This document shows positions 32,797-42,044 of a stretch of DNA of 48,272 nucleotides, one piece after another. A model generated the notes under the pieces. That model was not told the origin of the DNA and made no database searches. It saw nothing but the letters and a program-made list of their open reading frames with translations. Source of the DNA: CAINVV01 sp037129695. Lineage in GTDB: Bacteria > Bacteroidota > Bacteroidia > Bacteroidales > Prolixibacteraceae. The stretch is taken from assembly GCA_037129695.1 (NCBI GenBank), contig JBAXUL010000018.1:1-48272 (forward strand), in the 5' to 3' direction. A program made the translations under genes and the position numbers. The stretch's first letter is position 1, and each line of letters starts with the position of its first letter.

Positions 32797-32967
32797 AGTA
32801 GGTGATTCAATTATATTCCACATTAAGGAAGTTTAGTCACACGTTTTTGTATTGTTTGAACTTCGTGTGATTCTGATTCAACACAATATCTAATACCTGC
32901 CATCCATTTCTGTGGATTTCACATCAACAATTCTCCACCAAAGCAGTTAGTTTCTTCGGGGAGATTT

Positions 32968-33867
32968 TCAGGAAAACAGTGTTAAAAATCTGTGCGGCGG
33001 TGGAGTTTCGAAACTCAGCTCTTCTCCTGTGATCGGGTGTTTGAAGGCCAAAATATTGGCATGCAGGCAGGTTCGGCGCAAAGGATTTAGTTTGGATCCA
33101 TATTTTTTGTCGCCTGCCACGGGGTGTCCCAATTCCTTCATGTGCACCCTGATTTGATTTTTGCGGCCTGTTTCCAGCTCTACCTCCATCAGTGAGAATT
33201 CTTCCCCGCGTTTCAGCACTTTGTAATGGGTGATTGCTTCGTCGCCTTCGCCCGGGACTTTGGTTGAGTACATGAAAAGCATTTTGTTCTCTTTGAGGAA
33301 AGATCGGATGGTGTCTTCATTTTTTTCCACGATGCCTTCTACCACCGCGATGTAGGAACGCCTGATAACGGCTTCCTGCCAATCTTTCTGCATGATTTCC
33401 TGCACCTTTTCACTTTTCGCAAACATCATCACCCCTGAAGTATCCCTGTCAAGCCTGTGAACGACAAAAATTCGGTTTTTGGGATCTTCCTTCTTGACGT
33501 GGCTGCTCAAAATCGAATAGGTGGTCAATAGTTTCTCCTTTGCAGTTGCGATCGAAAGCATTCCGGCCTCTTTGTCGATGACAATGAGGTATGGATCTTC
33601 AAAAAGGATACGCACTCCGCGAAGACGGGTCTGTTCCGCCACAACTCCCCAGTTGATTGTGACCAGTTGATTGGGCTCCAGTGGATAATCGAACTGGGTG
33701 ATGGTATGCGTCCCCACGGATACCTGCCTGTGTGCCAGTAATGACTTGATAGTAGTGCGGCTCTTGCCTTTGAGTTGTTCGATCAGGAACTCCATCAGAC
33801 CTACCGGCTTTGAAACGGTTAACTGAGTCAGTTTGGCAGTTGGCTTACTGGGGGGTTTTGTACTCAC
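32968..33867 (-). CDS. RluA-family 23S rRNA pseudouridine synthase
   Basis: Converts specific uridines of rRNA (possibly tRNA) to pseudouridine. An N-terminal S4 RNA-binding domain (GKSRTTIKSLLAHRQVSVG) precedes the catalytic domain with HRLDRDTSGVMMFAKS, in which the Asp after LDR-HRL context (HRLD) is the catalytic residue of the RluA class. ETGRKNQIRVHMKELGHPV and LHANILAFKHP complete the family marks. 299 residues is normal. Its ATG overlaps the stop of the upstream lipoprotein gene by four bases, so translation is coupled. The RluA, RluC or RluD target cannot be assigned. Confidence 0.93.
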   Translation of the reverse strand: MSTKPPSKPTAKLTQLTVSKPVGLMEFLIEQLKGKSRTTIKSLLAHRQVSVGTHTITQFDYPLEPNQLVTINWGVVAEQTRLRGVRILFEDPYLIVIDKEAGMLSIATAKEKLLTTYSILSSHVKKEDPKNRIFVVHRLDRDTSGVMMFAKSEKVQEIMQKDWQEAVIRRSYIAVVEGIVEKNEDTIRSFLKENKMLFMYSTKVPGEGDEAITHYKVLKRGEEFSLMEVELETGRKNQIRVHMKELGHPVAGDKKYGSKLNPLRRTCLHANILAFKHPITGEELSFETPPPHRFLTLFS

Positions 33868-34829
33868 TTTGAATTTTGTGTAGGGTTAAAATTGACTTCA
33901 GAAAGGAAGGAATCCAGATCTTCGCTGTATTTGAACCCTTTTGAGGCCAAAAGATCGTAGTATTTCTTCACAATCTTTGTGCTTTCGCGTTTAGGGTACT
34001 CTTCGATGTACCGAAGATAGGAGGTCTGGTAGATTGGATCCAAAACCTTAGTGTTTGAATCAAACATCGGCACTTGTTCGATCCCAGTCAAGTAAGCTGT
34101 AAGCACATCAAAATACTGAGTCTGTATTTCATCTTTCAACATATAGTCAGGATACTTTACCATAAAATCCTCCCAGGCGATCACCTGTCTTGCAAGCGAA
34201 TCAGGAGGAGAAAGTGGTTGTTTGTTCTCAGAACTGAATCCTTTCAGTATATTGATCTTTGTTTGCAGGTAATTGCGGCTACTTGAAGTAATTGAACTGT
34301 TCAAATGGCTGAATAAGAACTCGATATCTGGTTCAAGATAAAAATCCCCATTCCTGTAGTCGAGGTTGATTCCGTGCGATGCCAGTGATGATTTCAATTT
34401 CTGCGCTTCCGACTGGTCTTCTTTATTCTTGAAGTGATCAATCAAATCACGGTTTCCGATCAGTTTTTTGTCGTAGTAATCTTGTATTACATTGATTATA
34501 TATTCATTGAAAGAAATAAGCATCGAGTCGCGGCTCAATGAATCTGCCTTGTTGTTAGAGAAAATGGTTAATGCACGGTCAATATTCTGGAGGTCATTTT
34601 TGTCAAAATTCTCTAAAATTGAACTGAATGAAGCATTGTCAGTCACAGTGAGTTGCGAGAGCTTGAATGCATTCATCGTCGGTCCCTTTTCCGTAGCAGA
34701 TTTGTCGCGAGTTGTGTTTTTATCATTTGTTCCGGAAAAGCAGGAAATCAAAAACACGGGTAAAACAAACAGTAGGATCATATATCCAACAGTTGTTCTT
34801 CTTAGGTAAAAGGAGGTATTAGGCTTCAT
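33864..34829 (-). CDS. Lipoprotein of unknown function
   Basis: A 321-residue protein with a lipoprotein signal (YMILLFVLPVFLISCFSG). The mature part is predicted mainly helical, rich in Ser, Asn and Asp, with NFDKNDLQNIDRALTIFSNN and repeated short helical segments; no known domain was recognised. It lies between pgi (6 bp upstream) and the pseudouridine synthase (4-bp overlap), so it is part of the lysS-gpsA-pgi block or a local operon. Function unknown; an envelope location is inferred from the lipobox. Confidence 0.75.
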   Translation of the reverse strand: MKPNTSFYLRRTTVGYMILLFVLPVFLISCFSGTNDKNTTRDKSATEKGPTMNAFKLSQLTVTDNASFSSILENFDKNDLQNIDRALTIFSNNKADSLSRDSMLISFNEYIINVIQDYYDKKLIGNRDLIDHFKNKEDQSEAQKLKSSLASHGINLDYRNGDFYLEPDIEFLFSHLNSSITSSSRNYLQTKINILKGFSSENKQPLSPPDSLARQVIAWEDFMVKYPDYMLKDEIQTQYFDVLTAYLTGIEQVPMFDSNTKVLDPIYQTSYLRYIEEYPKRESTKIVKKYYDLLASKGFKYSEDLDSFLSEVNFNPTQNSK

Positions 34830-34835
34830 GTTAGT

Positions 34836-36185
34836 TTATTTTAATCTTTCCTGAATGGCTTTGCTTTCTTTTTCAAAGCCGGGTTTGTTCAGGAGTGCAA
34901 ACATATTTTTCTTGTAACTCTCAACTCCGGGCTGATCAAATGGATTGATATCTAAAATATAACCACTGATGCCGCAGGCAATTTCAAAGAAGTAGATCAA
35001 TTGCCCGAGGTAATATTCATCCAGTTTGGGTACAGATACCCTGATATTGGGGACTCCTCCATCAACATGCGCAATCATTGTGCCAAGTTCTGCCATTTTG
35101 TTGACTTCGTCCACGCGTTTTCCTGCAAGAAAATTGAGTCCGTCGAGATCCGATTCATCCTCCGGAACGAAGACTTCATTGTTGACCTCTTCGATGGAAA
35201 GAACTGTTTCAAACAGGGTTCTTTCACCTTCCTGGATATACTGACCCATGGAGTGCAGATCGCTTGAAAAGTCTACACTGGATGGATAGATTCCTTTACC
35301 CTCTTTTCCTTCACTTTCGCCATAAAGCTGTTTCCACCATTCGGCAAAAAAATGAAGTTTGGGATTGTAGTTGACAAGGATTTCGATCTTTTTTCCCGAC
35401 TGATAAAGGGCATTGCGCGCGGCTGCATACTGACATGCCGGATTATGTTCGTAAGGAACACTGGCGTCACATGCCTTCTCCATTTCCTTTGCCCCACTCA
35501 CCAGGTCGCGAATATTGAAACCCGCCATACCGATGGCAAGCAATCCAACAGGTGTGAGTACTGAATAACGACCTCCTACGTTGTCAGGAATGACAAAAGT
35601 CTTGTATCCTTCTTCCTTGGCCAGTGTTTTCAATGCACCCTTTTCTGCATCGGTAATGGCCACAATTCTTTTCCGTGCTTCGTCAATACCATATTTTTCT
35701 TCAAGGTCCTGTTTCAGGAGACGGAAGGCAAGTGCCGGTTCTGTTGTCGTCCCTGATTTTGAGATGACGGCACAAGCCCAGTCTTTGGTGTCAAGCAAAT
35801 CACGCAGTTCGAAGAGATAATCTTCGCTGATATTTTGACCCGCAAAAACAATCAGGGGAGCTTCAAAAGATCCCTTAATGGCAGCAAATGAATCGGAAAG
35901 GGCATCGATCACCGCTTTCGATCCAAGATAGGAGCCCCCGATACCGATCACCACAAAGATTTCGAGGTGCTTTACCTGCAATTTTTGAATGGTTTTTTCC
36001 AGATCGGCGAGTTCAACTTCTGAAATTTGTCCGGGCAGATCTACCCAACCCAGATAATCATTGCCTTTCCCTGTTTTTTTACGCAGCGTCAGGTTGGCAT
36101 CTTCAGCCTGTTGTTTGAAGCCATCAATTTTGGCTTTTGGCAGAATTCCGTATACGTTCTCGAAGTTTAATGCGATGTTTTTCAT
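34836..36185 (-). CDS. pgi: Glucose-6-phosphate isomerase
   Basis: Interconverts glucose 6-phosphate and fructose 6-phosphate in glycolysis and gluconeogenesis. Motifs seen: VVIGIGGSYLGSKAVIDAL, AVISKSGTTTEPALAFR (phosphate binding), FVIPDNVGGRYSVLTPVGL (PGI signature 1 region) and the C-terminal NPFDQPGVESYK. 449 residues places it in the short bacterial group. Start at 36185. It lies 205 bp downstream of gpsA; that spacer shows short CCCCT-rich direct repeats (36359-36386) but no clear promoter. Confidence 0.97.
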   Translation of the reverse strand: MKNIALNFENVYGILPKAKIDGFKQQAEDANLTLRKKTGKGNDYLGWVDLPGQISEVELADLEKTIQKLQVKHLEIFVVIGIGGSYLGSKAVIDALSDSFAAIKGSFEAPLIVFAGQNISEDYLFELRDLLDTKDWACAVISKSGTTTEPALAFRLLKQDLEEKYGIDEARKRIVAITDAEKGALKTLAKEEGYKTFVIPDNVGGRYSVLTPVGLLAIGMAGFNIRDLVSGAKEMEKACDASVPYEHNPACQYAAARNALYQSGKKIEILVNYNPKLHFFAEWWKQLYGESEGKEGKGIYPSSVDFSSDLHSMGQYIQEGERTLFETVLSIEEVNNEVFVPEDESDLDGLNFLAGKRVDEVNKMAELGTMIAHVDGGVPNIRVSVPKLDEYYLGQLIYFFEIACGISGYILDINPFDQPGVESYKKNMFALLNKPGFEKESKAIQERLK

Positions 36186-36390
36186 TCTTGTTGATTAAAA
36201 AGTCTTTTTATTTGTGATTAGGTCTTTCGATTTTAGCTTTTTGCTTTTAGAACGTTTTATCTTTATTCGTGTCGACTATTCCTGCGTCGATAACTTTGAA
36301 AGAGGAAGGAATCTTAGTGTCTGTCAAGGGTGAATCGTGGGGTATGACTAAGTCTTCCGGTCCCCTGGTCCCCTAGTCTCCCCTCCTTTT

Positions 36391-37395
36391 TCACCGCAGG
36401 TACTCCGTCAGGAGTCGCATCTCAATGGCAGGAGAGATGTTTTCGTAGATGATGTTGTAGACGGTATCTGTGATTGGCATGTTGATCCTGTATGTTTCGT
36501 TGAGTTCCTTGATGCATTTGGTCGCATAATAACCCTCGGCAATCATGTCCATTTCGAGCATCGCCGATCGAACGGTGTATCCTTTGCCGATCATGCTGCC
36601 GAAAGTGCGATTCCTTGAAAAATGGGAATATCCGGTTACCAGGAGGTCGCCCAGGTAGGCAGACGATTTGATGTCGCGCGTGATCGGATGTACCGTATCC
36701 ACAAAGCGCTTGATCTCCTGGATAGCATTCGACATCAATACTGCCTGGAAATTATCGCCATAGCGCAGACTGTGGGAAATTCCGGCAGCAATAGCCATGA
36801 TATTCTTCAATACGGCCGAATATTCCGTTCCCCAAATGTCGTCTGATATATGGGTACGCAAGGAATTGCTTTCGAGTAACAGCGCAAACTGTCTTGCCCT
36901 TTTCACATCAGGACTTGCGATCGTCAGGTAGGAGAGGAGATCCCTGGCTACCTCTTCCGCATGGCACGGTCCGGCAATGACACAAAACTGTTCAAACGGA
37001 AGGTCGTAAAATTCATGGAAAAATTCTCCCACAAAAAGATTTCCCTCCGGAATGATCCCCTTGATGGCTGAAACAATGAATTTGTCGCCGATTTCAGTCG
37101 TCATATGACGGAGCGTATCTTTCAGAAAAGCGGATGGCGTAACGAAAACCAGAATGTCTGAATCTTCAACAATTTTATTGATATCGTTGTAGAAATTTAT
37201 TTTTGAGACGTCAAACTCTACTGAACGCAGGTAGTTTGGATTGTGCCGGAATTTTCTGAAGAGATCGATGTTATCCTGATTGCGAATATACCAGTTGATT
37301 TCAGGTAGATTGTACATCATCAATTTCGCGAGCGCAGTTGCCCAACTTCCACTGCCGATAATTGCAACACGGCTTTTCTCACTGATTTCCGTCAT
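36391..37395 (-). CDS. gpsA: NAD(P)-dependent glycerol-3-phosphate dehydrogenase
   Basis: Reduces dihydroxyacetone phosphate to sn-glycerol 3-phosphate for phospholipid synthesis. N-terminal Rossmann motif IIGSGSWATALAKLM, SAIKGIIPEG, the catalytic-lysine region EYSAVLKNIMAIAAGISHSL, and DLLVTGYSHFSRNRTFG are diagnostic. 334 residues is full length. The gene begins 12 bp after the lysS stop, so both share the promoter at 39168. Confidence 0.96.
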   Translation of the reverse strand: MTEISEKSRVAIIGSGSWATALAKLMMYNLPEINWYIRNQDNIDLFRKFRHNPNYLRSVEFDVSKINFYNDINKIVEDSDILVFVTPSAFLKDTLRHMTTEIGDKFIVSAIKGIIPEGNLFVGEFFHEFYDLPFEQFCVIAGPCHAEEVARDLLSYLTIASPDVKRARQFALLLESNSLRTHISDDIWGTEYSAVLKNIMAIAAGISHSLRYGDNFQAVLMSNAIQEIKRFVDTVHPITRDIKSSAYLGDLLVTGYSHFSRNRTFGSMIGKGYTVRSAMLEMDMIAEGYYATKCIKELNETYRINMPITDTVYNIIYENISPAIEMRLLTEYLR

Positions 37396-37407
37396 GGGTG
37401 TGAAATA

Positions 37408-39129
37408 TTAGTTTAACCACTTCGCTACTTCGTCCATGCCCGGATTGGCAAGTCCGAGCTGGTTTTTCTTGTTGAACCCGCACAGGTCATTGAATAACTT
37501 TGACGCTTTCACCTCTTTTATTTGTGCTACCTTTTTGTAGTTCATTTTACGCAGTACTTCTATCCATTCAGCCGGTATACCCAAGGCTTCAAACATCTCA
37601 GCAGAATCTTCCTCTGCCCGTTTTTCGGGTTTCATCTGAGGAAAGAGCAGAACATCCTGAATGGAAGGAGAATTGGTCATCAACATGGTCAGACGGTCAA
37701 TTCCGATCCCCATCCCGGAGGTAGGAGGCATTCCATACTCGAGCGATCTGACAAAATCCATGTCTATGAACATCGCTTCATTGTCACCTTTTTCCGAAAG
37801 CCGCAATTGTTCCTGGAACCTTCCAAGTTGATCAATGGGATCATTCAATTCCGAATAGGCATTGCAAAGTTCTTTGCCATTGACCATTAGCTCAAAGCGT
37901 TCGGTCAGATCCGGGTTGTCGCGGTGTTTCTTGCACAAGGGAGACATCTCAACAGGGTAATCCAGAATAAAAGTTGGTTGAATGTAGTGACCTTCGCACT
38001 TTTCACCAAATATTTCGTCAATTATTTTGCCTTTGCCCATCGTTTCGTCAACCTCAACCCCAATTGACTTGCAAGCATCCCTGAGGGCTTTCTCGTCCAT
38101 TCCCAGAATATCGATCCCTGTAAACTCCTTGATGGAGTCTGTCATGGTAATTCTTTTGAACGGACGCTTGAAATTAATCATCTTGTCGCCGACTGTGACT
38201 TCGGTAGTTCCGTGAAGTGCCAGCGCAATGCGCTCGATCATCTCCTCGGTCATCTCCATCATCCAGAAGTAGTCCTTGTAGGCCACATAAATCTCCATGA
38301 CTGTAAATTCCGGATTGTGGGTGCGGTCCATCCCTTCATTTCGGAAGTCCTTGGCGAATTCGTACACACCTTCGAAACCTCCTACAATCAGGCGTTTCAG
38401 GTACAATTCATTGGCGACCCTTAAATACAGGGGCATGTTCAATGCATTGTGATGGGTGATGAAAGGTCGTGCGGCAGCGCCTCCGGGAATTGGCTGAAGA
38501 ATGGGAGTTTCTACTTCCAGGTATCCTTTCTGGTTGAAAAACTCCCGCATATTGTTGATGATCTGTGTCCTTTTGACAAATACCTGCCTGACCTGCGGAT
38601 TGACAATCAGATCAAGGTATCGCTGACGATAACGTTGTTCCGGATCTGTGAAGGCATCAAACAACAATCCTTCTTTCTCTTTGACAACCGGAAGCGGCCT
38701 GATTGCCTTGCTGAGCAAAGTCATCGTCTTCACATGGATGGATGTTTCGCCCATTTGCGTGATAAAAACATAGCCGGTGACACCGATGATATCGCCGATA
38801 TCCATTAGTTTTTTAAAAACATCGTTGTAGAGGGTCTTGTCTTCGCCCGGACAAATTTCGTCGCGGTTGATGTAGAGTTGAATTCTGCCGCTCTCATCCT
38901 GAATCTCTGCGAAAGAAGCTTTTCCCATGATCCTTTGGCTCATTAGCCGGCCAGCAATGATCACCTCCTGGAAATTATTTTCCTCCGGTTTGTATTGATC
39001 TAAAATTTGTCGGGAAGAGGTGTTGATCTTGAATTCGTTGGCAGGGTAAGGGTTAATACCCAAATCGCGGAGTTTCTGTAAGGAATTTCGTCGTATCTGC
39101 TCCTGCTCGCTTAACTCTATATTGCTCAT
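37408..39129 (-). CDS. lysS: Lysyl-tRNA synthetase, class II
   Basis: Charges tRNA-Lys. It has the N-terminal OB fold (VIIAGRLMSQRIMGKASFAE), motif 2 (FRNEGMDRTHNPEFTVMEIY) and motif 3 (GMPPTSGMGIGIDRLTML). After motif 3 the protein carries about 60 extra residues (from ALGIPAEWIEVL to the end) not found in E. coli LysS (about 505 residues); this tail is common in Bacteroidota and explains the 573-residue length. First gene of the lysS-gpsA unit. The start is fixed by the promoter 39 bases upstream. Confidence 0.97.
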   Translation of the reverse strand: MSNIELSEQEQIRRNSLQKLRDLGINPYPANEFKINTSSRQILDQYKPEENNFQEVIIAGRLMSQRIMGKASFAEIQDESGRIQLYINRDEICPGEDKTLYNDVFKKLMDIGDIIGVTGYVFITQMGETSIHVKTMTLLSKAIRPLPVVKEKEGLLFDAFTDPEQRYRQRYLDLIVNPQVRQVFVKRTQIINNMREFFNQKGYLEVETPILQPIPGGAAARPFITHHNALNMPLYLRVANELYLKRLIVGGFEGVYEFAKDFRNEGMDRTHNPEFTVMEIYVAYKDYFWMMEMTEEMIERIALALHGTTEVTVGDKMINFKRPFKRITMTDSIKEFTGIDILGMDEKALRDACKSIGVEVDETMGKGKIIDEIFGEKCEGHYIQPTFILDYPVEMSPLCKKHRDNPDLTERFELMVNGKELCNAYSELNDPIDQLGRFQEQLRLSEKGDNEAMFIDMDFVRSLEYGMPPTSGMGIGIDRLTMLMTNSPSIQDVLLFPQMKPEKRAEEDSAEMFEALGIPAEWIEVLRKMNYKKVAQIKEVKASKLFNDLCGFNKKNQLGLANPGMDEVAKWLN

Positions 39130-39167
39130 CTTTAATTAATAGTCCTGTTTGGATGGAAAAATTACGG

Positions 39168-39175
39168 CAAAGATA
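39168..39175 (-). promoter_or_regulatory. -7 box (TATCTTTG on the minus strand) for lysS-gpsA
   Basis: The complement reads TATCTTTGCC, a close match to the Bacteroidota promoter consensus, 38 bases upstream of the lysS ATG. No -33 TTTG at the usual distance. Confidence 0.65.
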
Positions 39176-39318
39176 AGAAAAGATATCCTCTTTTTTGTGA
39201 TGAAACCGCTCAATTTTAAACGGTCTGACAGAGATTTGACTGTTCCGGATCATCCATTTGGTGAAATATAAATGCCTTGATTTAAACTTAATAATCATAA
39301 GGTTCAAAATTCTTCCTA

Positions 39319-39326
39319 TAGATTTG
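39319..39326 (+). promoter_or_regulatory. -7 box (TAGATTTG) for recJ
   Basis: TAGATTTG fits TAnnTTTG and ends 29 bases before the first recJ ATG (39356), which makes that start usable as well as the one at 39416. Confidence 0.45.
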
Positions 39327-39355
39327 ACTCTTACCTTCCATTTGGCTTTGACGCT

Positions 39356-41140
39356 ATGAGTCAAAAAGGTATATTTGAGAAATTATTCACTGAAAATACA
39401 GGCAGGAGCATTCCAATGCAGAAATTCTGGAAACTGAAGGCGCAGGCTGATATCAATGATATCAAGCAACTTTCGGCTGCGTTGAACGTAGATATGGCAA
39501 TTGCCAATCTATTGGTTCAGCGTGGAATAAAGACTTTTGCCGCAGCCAAAACATTTTTCCGCCCCAAATTGACTGATCTTCATGACCCGTTTCTGATGAA
39601 AGACATGGACAAGGCCGTTGAACGTCTTGAAAAGGCGATTAAAATGAATGAAAGGATCATGGTGTATGGCGATTATGATGTGGATGGTACCACATCTGTT
39701 GCTTTGATGTATACCTTCCTCTCCAAACGTGTTTCTGAAATCGAATATTATGTTCCTGACCGTTACATGGAAGGATATGGCATAAGCCGCATTGGCATTG
39801 ATTACGCTGCCTCCCAAAAAATATCCTTGATTGTAGTGTTGGATTGCGGAATTAAAGCCGTGGAAAAAATCGCCTATGCGAAAGAGCTCGGGATTGATTT
39901 TATCATCTGTGATCACCACAACCCTGACAATGAAATACCTGATGCGGTGGCGGTACTTGATCCCAAACAACCGGGATGCAACTATCCGTACAAAGACCTT
40001 TCCGGTTGTGGGGTCGGCTTTAAACTGATACAGGGATATTGTCAGAAAAACGATTTGCCTCAGGAAATTGCTTATGATCTGCTCGATCTGGTGGTGGTAA
40101 GTATCGCCTCAGATATCGTTCCCCTGACGGGTGAAAACCGGGTACTTGCCTATTTTGGACTTCAGAAGTTGAATTCAAATCCTTCCACAGGATTGAAAAC
40201 GCTGATCACCTATTCAGGGATTATTGGCGAAATTAGAGTGCAGGATATCGTATTCAAGATTGGACCTAGGTTGAATGCTTCAGGTAGAATTGAGCACGGG
40301 AAGAAATCAGTACGAATTTTGCTGGCAGAGGACAAAGTTGAACTTGAAGAGCTGGGGATTGAAATCAATTCATACAATGAAATCCGGAAAACCCTCGACA
40401 GGGATATTACCCAGGAAGCCCTGGAAATGATCTCAGGCAGTCAGTTTTATGAAGGACGAAAATCTACCGTAATCTATAACCGCGACTGGCACAAGGGAGT
40501 TGTGGGGATTGTAGCCTCAAGGCTGACGGAACATTATTACCGGCCTACCGTTGTACTAACGGAATCAAATGGCATCGCCACAGGTTCGGCCCGGTCGGTG
40601 GGAGAGTTTGATCTCTATGAAGCCATCGGCCAGTGTGCAGATCTTTTGGAGTCGTATGGCGGACACATGTATGCGGCAGGTCTGTCGATGAAGCTTGAAA
40701 ATGTTGCCGAGTTCTCACGTCGTTTTGAACAGGTTGTCAGGGATTCCATCACTTCTGACCAGATGCAGCAAACGATCGATATTGATGCCAAAATTTCTCT
40801 TTCTGATCTGTCTCCCAAGTTCCTGCGTTTGTTGAAGCAATTTGAACCATTTGGGCCGCACAACATGACCCCCGTCTTCCTGACAGAGGATGTCATGGAC
40901 TACGGTACGAGCAAACTGGTTGGTAAAAACAACGATCACGTGAAACTTGACATGATGGAGGCCAACCGGTCAACATCCCGTTTTTCCGGGATCGGATTTT
41001 CCTTGGCCAACCATTTCGAGATGATCAGTCAGTCAATGCCTTTTGATATTTGTTATTCTGTGACAGAAAATCAATACAGAGACAAGACTTACATGCAGTT
41101 GAATGTGAGGGATATCCGCTCCCGTATGGATCATTATTGA
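39356..41140 (+). CDS. recJ: Single-stranded-DNA-specific exonuclease RecJ
   Basis: 5'-3' exonuclease on single-stranded DNA used in recombination and mismatch repair. DHH-family motifs: YGDYDVDGTTSVALMY (D106 region), CDHHNPDNEIPDAVAVLDP (D186-H187-H188) and DLVVVSIASDIVPL. The DHHA1 domain has KSTVIYNRDWHKGVVGIVASR, and the C-terminal OB fold follows. 594 residues from 39356; the ATG at 39416 gives MQKFWKLKAQ, where homologues normally begin, so the first 20 residues may not be translated. Alone in its transcription unit, with a structured repeat 115 bp downstream. Confidence 0.95.
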   Translation: MSQKGIFEKLFTENTGRSIPMQKFWKLKAQADINDIKQLSAALNVDMAIANLLVQRGIKTFAAAKTFFRPKLTDLHDPFLMKDMDKAVERLEKAIKMNERIMVYGDYDVDGTTSVALMYTFLSKRVSEIEYYVPDRYMEGYGISRIGIDYAASQKISLIVVLDCGIKAVEKIAYAKELGIDFIICDHHNPDNEIPDAVAVLDPKQPGCNYPYKDLSGCGVGFKLIQGYCQKNDLPQEIAYDLLDLVVVSIASDIVPLTGENRVLAYFGLQKLNSNPSTGLKTLITYSGIIGEIRVQDIVFKIGPRLNASGRIEHGKKSVRILLAEDKVELEELGIEINSYNEIRKTLDRDITQEALEMISGSQFYEGRKSTVIYNRDWHKGVVGIVASRLTEHYYRPTVVLTESNGIATGSARSVGEFDLYEAIGQCADLLESYGGHMYAAGLSMKLENVAEFSRRFEQVVRDSITSDQMQQTIDIDAKISLSDLSPKFLRLLKQFEPFGPHNMTPVFLTEDVMDYGTSKLVGKNNDHVKLDMMEANRSTSRFSGIGFSLANHFEMISQSMPFDICYSVTENQYRDKTYMQLNVRDIRSRMDHY

Positions 41141-41255
41141 ATTGCAGATGGCCTTTTCTGCCTTTCATCCTTAACTTAAAACCTGTTTTGACAGTTGGTT
41201 ATTTGATTTTCCTTCAGACCTGCTCAATCCACCAAAATCCGAAAGTATCGCTTCC

Positions 41256-41365
41256 AAACGAGCATGGGCCAAGCCAACAAAAGGCGATGTATCCGCCGGT
41301 TGGCGGATGCGAGTTCCATGAGTACTTACAGATATTCAATAATTTAACTAATCTATTTACGAGTT
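41256..41365. repeat. Structured interspersed repeat, copy 1 (110 bp)
   Basis: Shares AAACGAGCATGGGC, AAGCCAACAAAAGG and, after a variable centre, GAGTTCCATGAGTACTTACA, then GATATTCAATAAT and CTATTTACGAGT with the copy at 48163. The variable centre is a perfect hairpin ATCCGCC-GGTT-GGCGGAT (41291-41308). CATGG near the left end can pair with CCATG after the hairpin. It lies in the 271-bp gap between recJ and the Nudix gene, where nothing else is recognisable. Confidence 0.8.
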
Positions 41366-41411
41366 AAACAAAAGATTGAAATTTGCCTAATCAATTTGAC
41401 GATCCATTACT

Positions 41412-42044
41412 ATGCATCATGATTTTCACTTTCAGCAATTAAAAACTCAGTTGAAAAACTGTCTTCCTGGAAACAGTTCGCACCTTAAAATGCTTCCTCC
41501 CGGTAGGTTGTTGATGGTACCATCAGGTACGGACAATTACAGGGAAAGTGCCGTTCTTATTCTGCTTTTCCCATCACTTCAGGGGGTCGAATTGTGTCTG
41601 ATTCGCAGACCCTCCACCATGAAGAATCATGCCGGTCAGATTGCTTTCCCGGGAGGGAGGCGTGAACCATTCGATACAGATCTTATCCGGACCGCTTTGC
41701 GGGAAGCCAACGAAGAAATTGGTATTGATATGAACAAGGTTGAAATCGCCGGAGTGCTGAGTCCTGTTTATGTTCAGATCAGCGGCTTTGTGATTACACC
41801 GGTGGTTGGCTGTCTTTCAGAAAGACCGGCTATTCGGATGGACTCTTCTGAAGTGGATGAGGTGATATTTATCACTCTGGATGATGTCATGAGTGAGGTC
41901 AGCCGGTGTAACAGGGAAATGGAAACCATGACCGGCCTGCTCGAAGTTCCAGGATATGAAATCGGTGGTAATTTTATATGGGGGGCAACTGCCATGATAC
42001 TGACCGAACTTGTCGATATCTACTACGGAACCAATCAGTTGTAG
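41412..42044 (+). CDS. Nudix hydrolase, CoA pyrophosphatase type
   Basis: Hydrolyses nucleoside diphosphates linked to another moiety, probably coenzyme A or its derivatives. The CoA-type motif upstream of the Nudix box is present (LCLIRRPSTMKNHAGQIAFP), and the Nudix box reads GGRREPFDTDLIRTALREAN followed by EEIGI, with the metal-binding REANEE core. 210 residues is usual for the YeaB/NUDT7-like group. The last 10 bases overlap the convergent porin gene. Confidence 0.88.
   Translation: MHHDFHFQQLKTQLKNCLPGNSSHLKMLPPGRLLMVPSGTDNYRESAVLILLFPSLQGVELCLIRRPSTMKNHAGQIAFPGGRREPFDTDLIRTALREANEEIGIDMNKVEIAGVLSPVYVQISGFVITPVVGCLSERPAIRMDSSEVDEVIFITLDDVMSEVSRCNREMETMTGLLEVPGYEIGGNFIWGATAMILTELVDIYYGTNQL

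Noticed and set aside
41256..41365. Integron attC site (GTTAAAC occurs at the right end of the repeat)
   Set aside because: The unit lacks the paired outer core sites and the long imperfect palindrome of attC, and no integrase or cassette genes are present.
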